The position numbers were made by a program, and so were the translations under genes. From assembly GCF_007197645.1 (NCBI RefSeq), contig NZ_VKGK01000005.1:124001-188000 (forward strand): a stretch of DNA of 64,000 nt, read 5' to 3'. Source of the DNA: Shewanella hanedai. GTDB taxonomy: Bacteria; Pseudomonadota; Gammaproteobacteria; Enterobacterales; Shewanellaceae. Positions 62,468 through 64,000 of this stretch are shown here, one piece after another. The notes beneath the pieces were generated by a model that was not told the DNA's origin, made no database searches, and was given only the letters and a program-made list of their open reading frames with translations. Numbering within the stretch: position 1 is the first letter of the stretch; the number at the start of each line of letters is the position of its first letter.

Positions 62468-64000
62468 ATGACACAAATTAAAGCGAAATACCTCAAAGAT
62501 TACTTATCGCCAGCATTCACTATTACCCATCTTGATTTGAGCTTTGACTTAGCAGGCCCAAATACTCAAGTGACTGCCAAAAGTCAGGTAGTTCGTCATG
62601 ATGACGAACAAACGACGCTAGTGCTTGATGGCGATTCGATGAAGTTGATTTCAGTTAAGATCAATGGGGCTGAAGTTAATTATACCCAAGGGGAAACTAC
62701 GCTGACGATTGAAGCTGATCTGAATGCGTTTGAATTAGAGATTGTTAATCAACTCGATCCAGAAGCTAACTCAAGCCTTGAAGGTCTTTATATGTCTGAT
62801 GGTGCTTATTGTACTCAGTGTGAAGCTGAAGGCTTTAGACGTATCACTTACTTCCTTGATAGACCAGATGTTCTTGCTATTTATAGTGTTAGAATTGAAG
62901 CCGACAAAGTGGCTTTTCCCTATCTATTAAGTAATGGCAATTTCATGGATCAAGGTGATCTCGAAGGAGGTCGTCATTTTGTGCAGTGGCAAGATCCTTT
63001 CCCAAAACCTGCTTACCTGTTTGCCTTGGTGGCCGGTGATTTCGATCTCTTAGAAGATGAGTTTATTACCCGTAGCAAGCGTCCTGTAAAGCTTCAGGTT
63101 TTTGTCGATAAAGGTAATCTACACAAATCTCATCATGCGATGGCATCATTGAAAAAGTCCATGGCGTGGGATGAGTCTCGTTTTGATCTCGAATATGATC
63201 TCGATATCTACATGATCGTTGCCGTTGATTTCTTTAATATGGGCGCGATGGAAAACAAAGGCTTGAATGTCTTTAACACTAAATATGTATTGGCAGATAT
63301 CGATTCGGCAACGGATGATGATTATCACGGTATTGAGGCTGTGGTTGGTCATGAGTATTTCCATAACTGGACGGGGAATCGAGTGACGTGTCGCGATTGG
63401 TTCCAGTTAAGTCTTAAAGAGGGATTGACCGTCTTTAGGGATCAAGAGTTCAGCTCTGATCTCGGCTCTCGTGCTGTAAATCGTATTCATGCGATTAAAG
63501 TGATCAAAAACCAGCAGTTTGCTGAAGATTCTGGGCCAATGGCTCACCCAATTCGACCTGAATCTGTGATTGAAATGAATAATTTCTACACGGTTACAGT
63601 CTATAACAAGGGTGCTGAAGTGATCCGCATGATGCACACCTTACTCGGAGAGTCTGGTTTTCAAGCGGGTATGAAGCTCTACTTTGAGCGTCATGATGGC
63701 CAAGCGGTGACCTGTGATGACTTTACTGCTGCGATGCAGGACGCCAGTAGTGTCGATCTTAGTCAGTTTATCTTATGGTACAGCCAATCAGGTACGCCGA
63801 TTGTGAGCGTTAAAGAGCGCTATGATGAGCAGAAGGCACAATATTCTTTGTTAATTGAGCAGTTCACACCTGCAACTGCTGATCAAACAGAGAAAGCGGC
63901 ACTGCATATTCCGTTTGATTTAGAGCTGATATCACCAAACGGTGATTCTATGTTGACTGAAGTGCTCAATGTTAAGTCTGCTAGTGAAGAGTTTGTCTTT
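62468..64000 (+). CDS. pepN: Aminopeptidase N, N-terminal part (gene runs off the window)
   Basis: PepN removes N-terminal amino acids from peptides in the cytoplasm. The 511 visible codons contain the substrate-binding GAMEN in FFNMGAMENKGLN and the zinc motif HEYFHNWTGNR (about residues 295-305), with a downstream Glu in KEGLTVFRDQEF as third ligand. The frame is open to the window edge, so the C-terminal domain is not seen. It follows the prc terminator with its own start ATG. Confidence 0.96.
   Translation, partial: MTQIKAKYLKDYLSPAFTITHLDLSFDLAGPNTQVTAKSQVVRHDDEQTTLVLDGDSMKLISVKINGAEVNYTQGETTLTIEADLNAFELEIVNQLDPEANSSLEGLYMSDGAYCTQCEAEGFRRITYFLDRPDVLAIYSVRIEADKVAFPYLLSNGNFMDQGDLEGGRHFVQWQDPFPKPAYLFALVAGDFDLLEDEFITRSKRPVKLQVFVDKGNLHKSHHAMASLKKSMAWDESRFDLEYDLDIYMIVAVDFFNMGAMENKGLNVFNTKYVLADIDSATDDDYHGIEAVVGHEYFHNWTGNRVTCRDWFQLSLKEGLTVFRDQEFSSDLGSRAVNRIHAIKVIKNQQFAEDSGPMAHPIRPESVIEMNNFYTVTVYNKGAEVIRMMHTLLGESGFQAGMKLYFERHDGQAVTCDDFTAAMQDASSVDLSQFILWYSQSGTPIVSVKERYDEQKAQYSLLIEQFTPATADQTEKAALHIPFDLELISPNGDSMLTEVLNVKSASEEFVF

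Noticed and set aside
1..64000. CRISPR arrays, prophage, insertion sequences, tRNA or rRNA genes
   Set aside because: None found by reading: no regular repeat-spacer arrays, transposase or integrase genes, or tRNA-like cloverleaf segments were recognised.

Overview
The window looks like chromosomal DNA of a marine gammaproteobacterium, most likely Shewanella or a close relative. The support is the gene content and order: a his operon with a histidine-rich leader peptide, minCDE followed by ycgL, an MltB-like lytic transglycosylase and ycgN, the order prc-proQ-msrC-letA-letB known from enteric bacteria, fadD next to rnd, and a complete class-GN sortase system, which is typical of marine Proteobacteria. 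I found no rRNA, tRNA, CRISPR array, prophage or insertion sequence.

Layout. 1-1730: start of the his operon on the minus strand (hisL leader and attenuator, hisG, 5' part of hisD). 1.8-7 kb: small regulators and accessory genes: an AraC regulator divergent from an EamA exporter, a cold-shock protein, an unknown protein, and a NIPSNAP plus antibiotic-biosynthesis-monooxygenase pair divergent from an ArsR regulator with a perfect palindrome between them. The monooxygenase carries an in-frame stop. 7.5-11 kb: an EmrAB-like efflux pair and an outer-membrane phospholipase A. 11-15 kb: an NTF2-like protein, a YoaA/DinG-type helicase, an NTF2-like remnant and an HD-domain hydrolase broken by a CTGG repeat expansion. 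15.4-22.4 kb: four exported proteins in a row (three right-handed beta-helix proteins, one of them GH110-like, and one TIM-barrel glycosidase-like protein), read as a small polysaccharide-degradation locus. 22.5-25.2 kb: ndh (minus) and a LysR regulator (plus).

25.6-32.1 kb: an amine-catabolism cluster made of an ethanolamine-type permease, a glutamine-synthetase-like ligase, an aldehyde dehydrogenase, an iron-type alcohol dehydrogenase and a class I glutamine amidotransferase. The set fits a gamma-glutamylated route for an amino alcohol such as ethanolamine: the amine is glutamylated, the alcohol is oxidised to the acid in two steps, and glutamate is then released. 32.3-46.4 kb is mostly housekeeping: tsaB, an M50-like membrane protein, an exported methyltransferase-like protein, an alpha/beta hydrolase, fadD, rnd, minCDE, ycgL, a lytic transglycosylase, ycgN, a serine hydrolase, a peptidase E-like protein and metC.

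46.5-53.3 kb holds the dedicated sortase system: a sensor kinase with a CBM9-like outer domain and its response regulator (minus), divergent from an OmpA-like partner, a VIT/VWA surface protein ending in an LPQTG sorting signal, and the sortase (plus). 53.3-64 kb: a GGDEF protein, letB with seven MCE domains and a LetA split into two genes, a LexA-controlled yebG, msrC, proQ, prc and the start of pepN.

The best candidates for unusual biology are the gamma-glutamyl amino-alcohol cluster, the beta-helix glycosidase cluster and the sortase system. Two genes (monooxygenase and HD hydrolase) each appear inactivated by a single small lesion.
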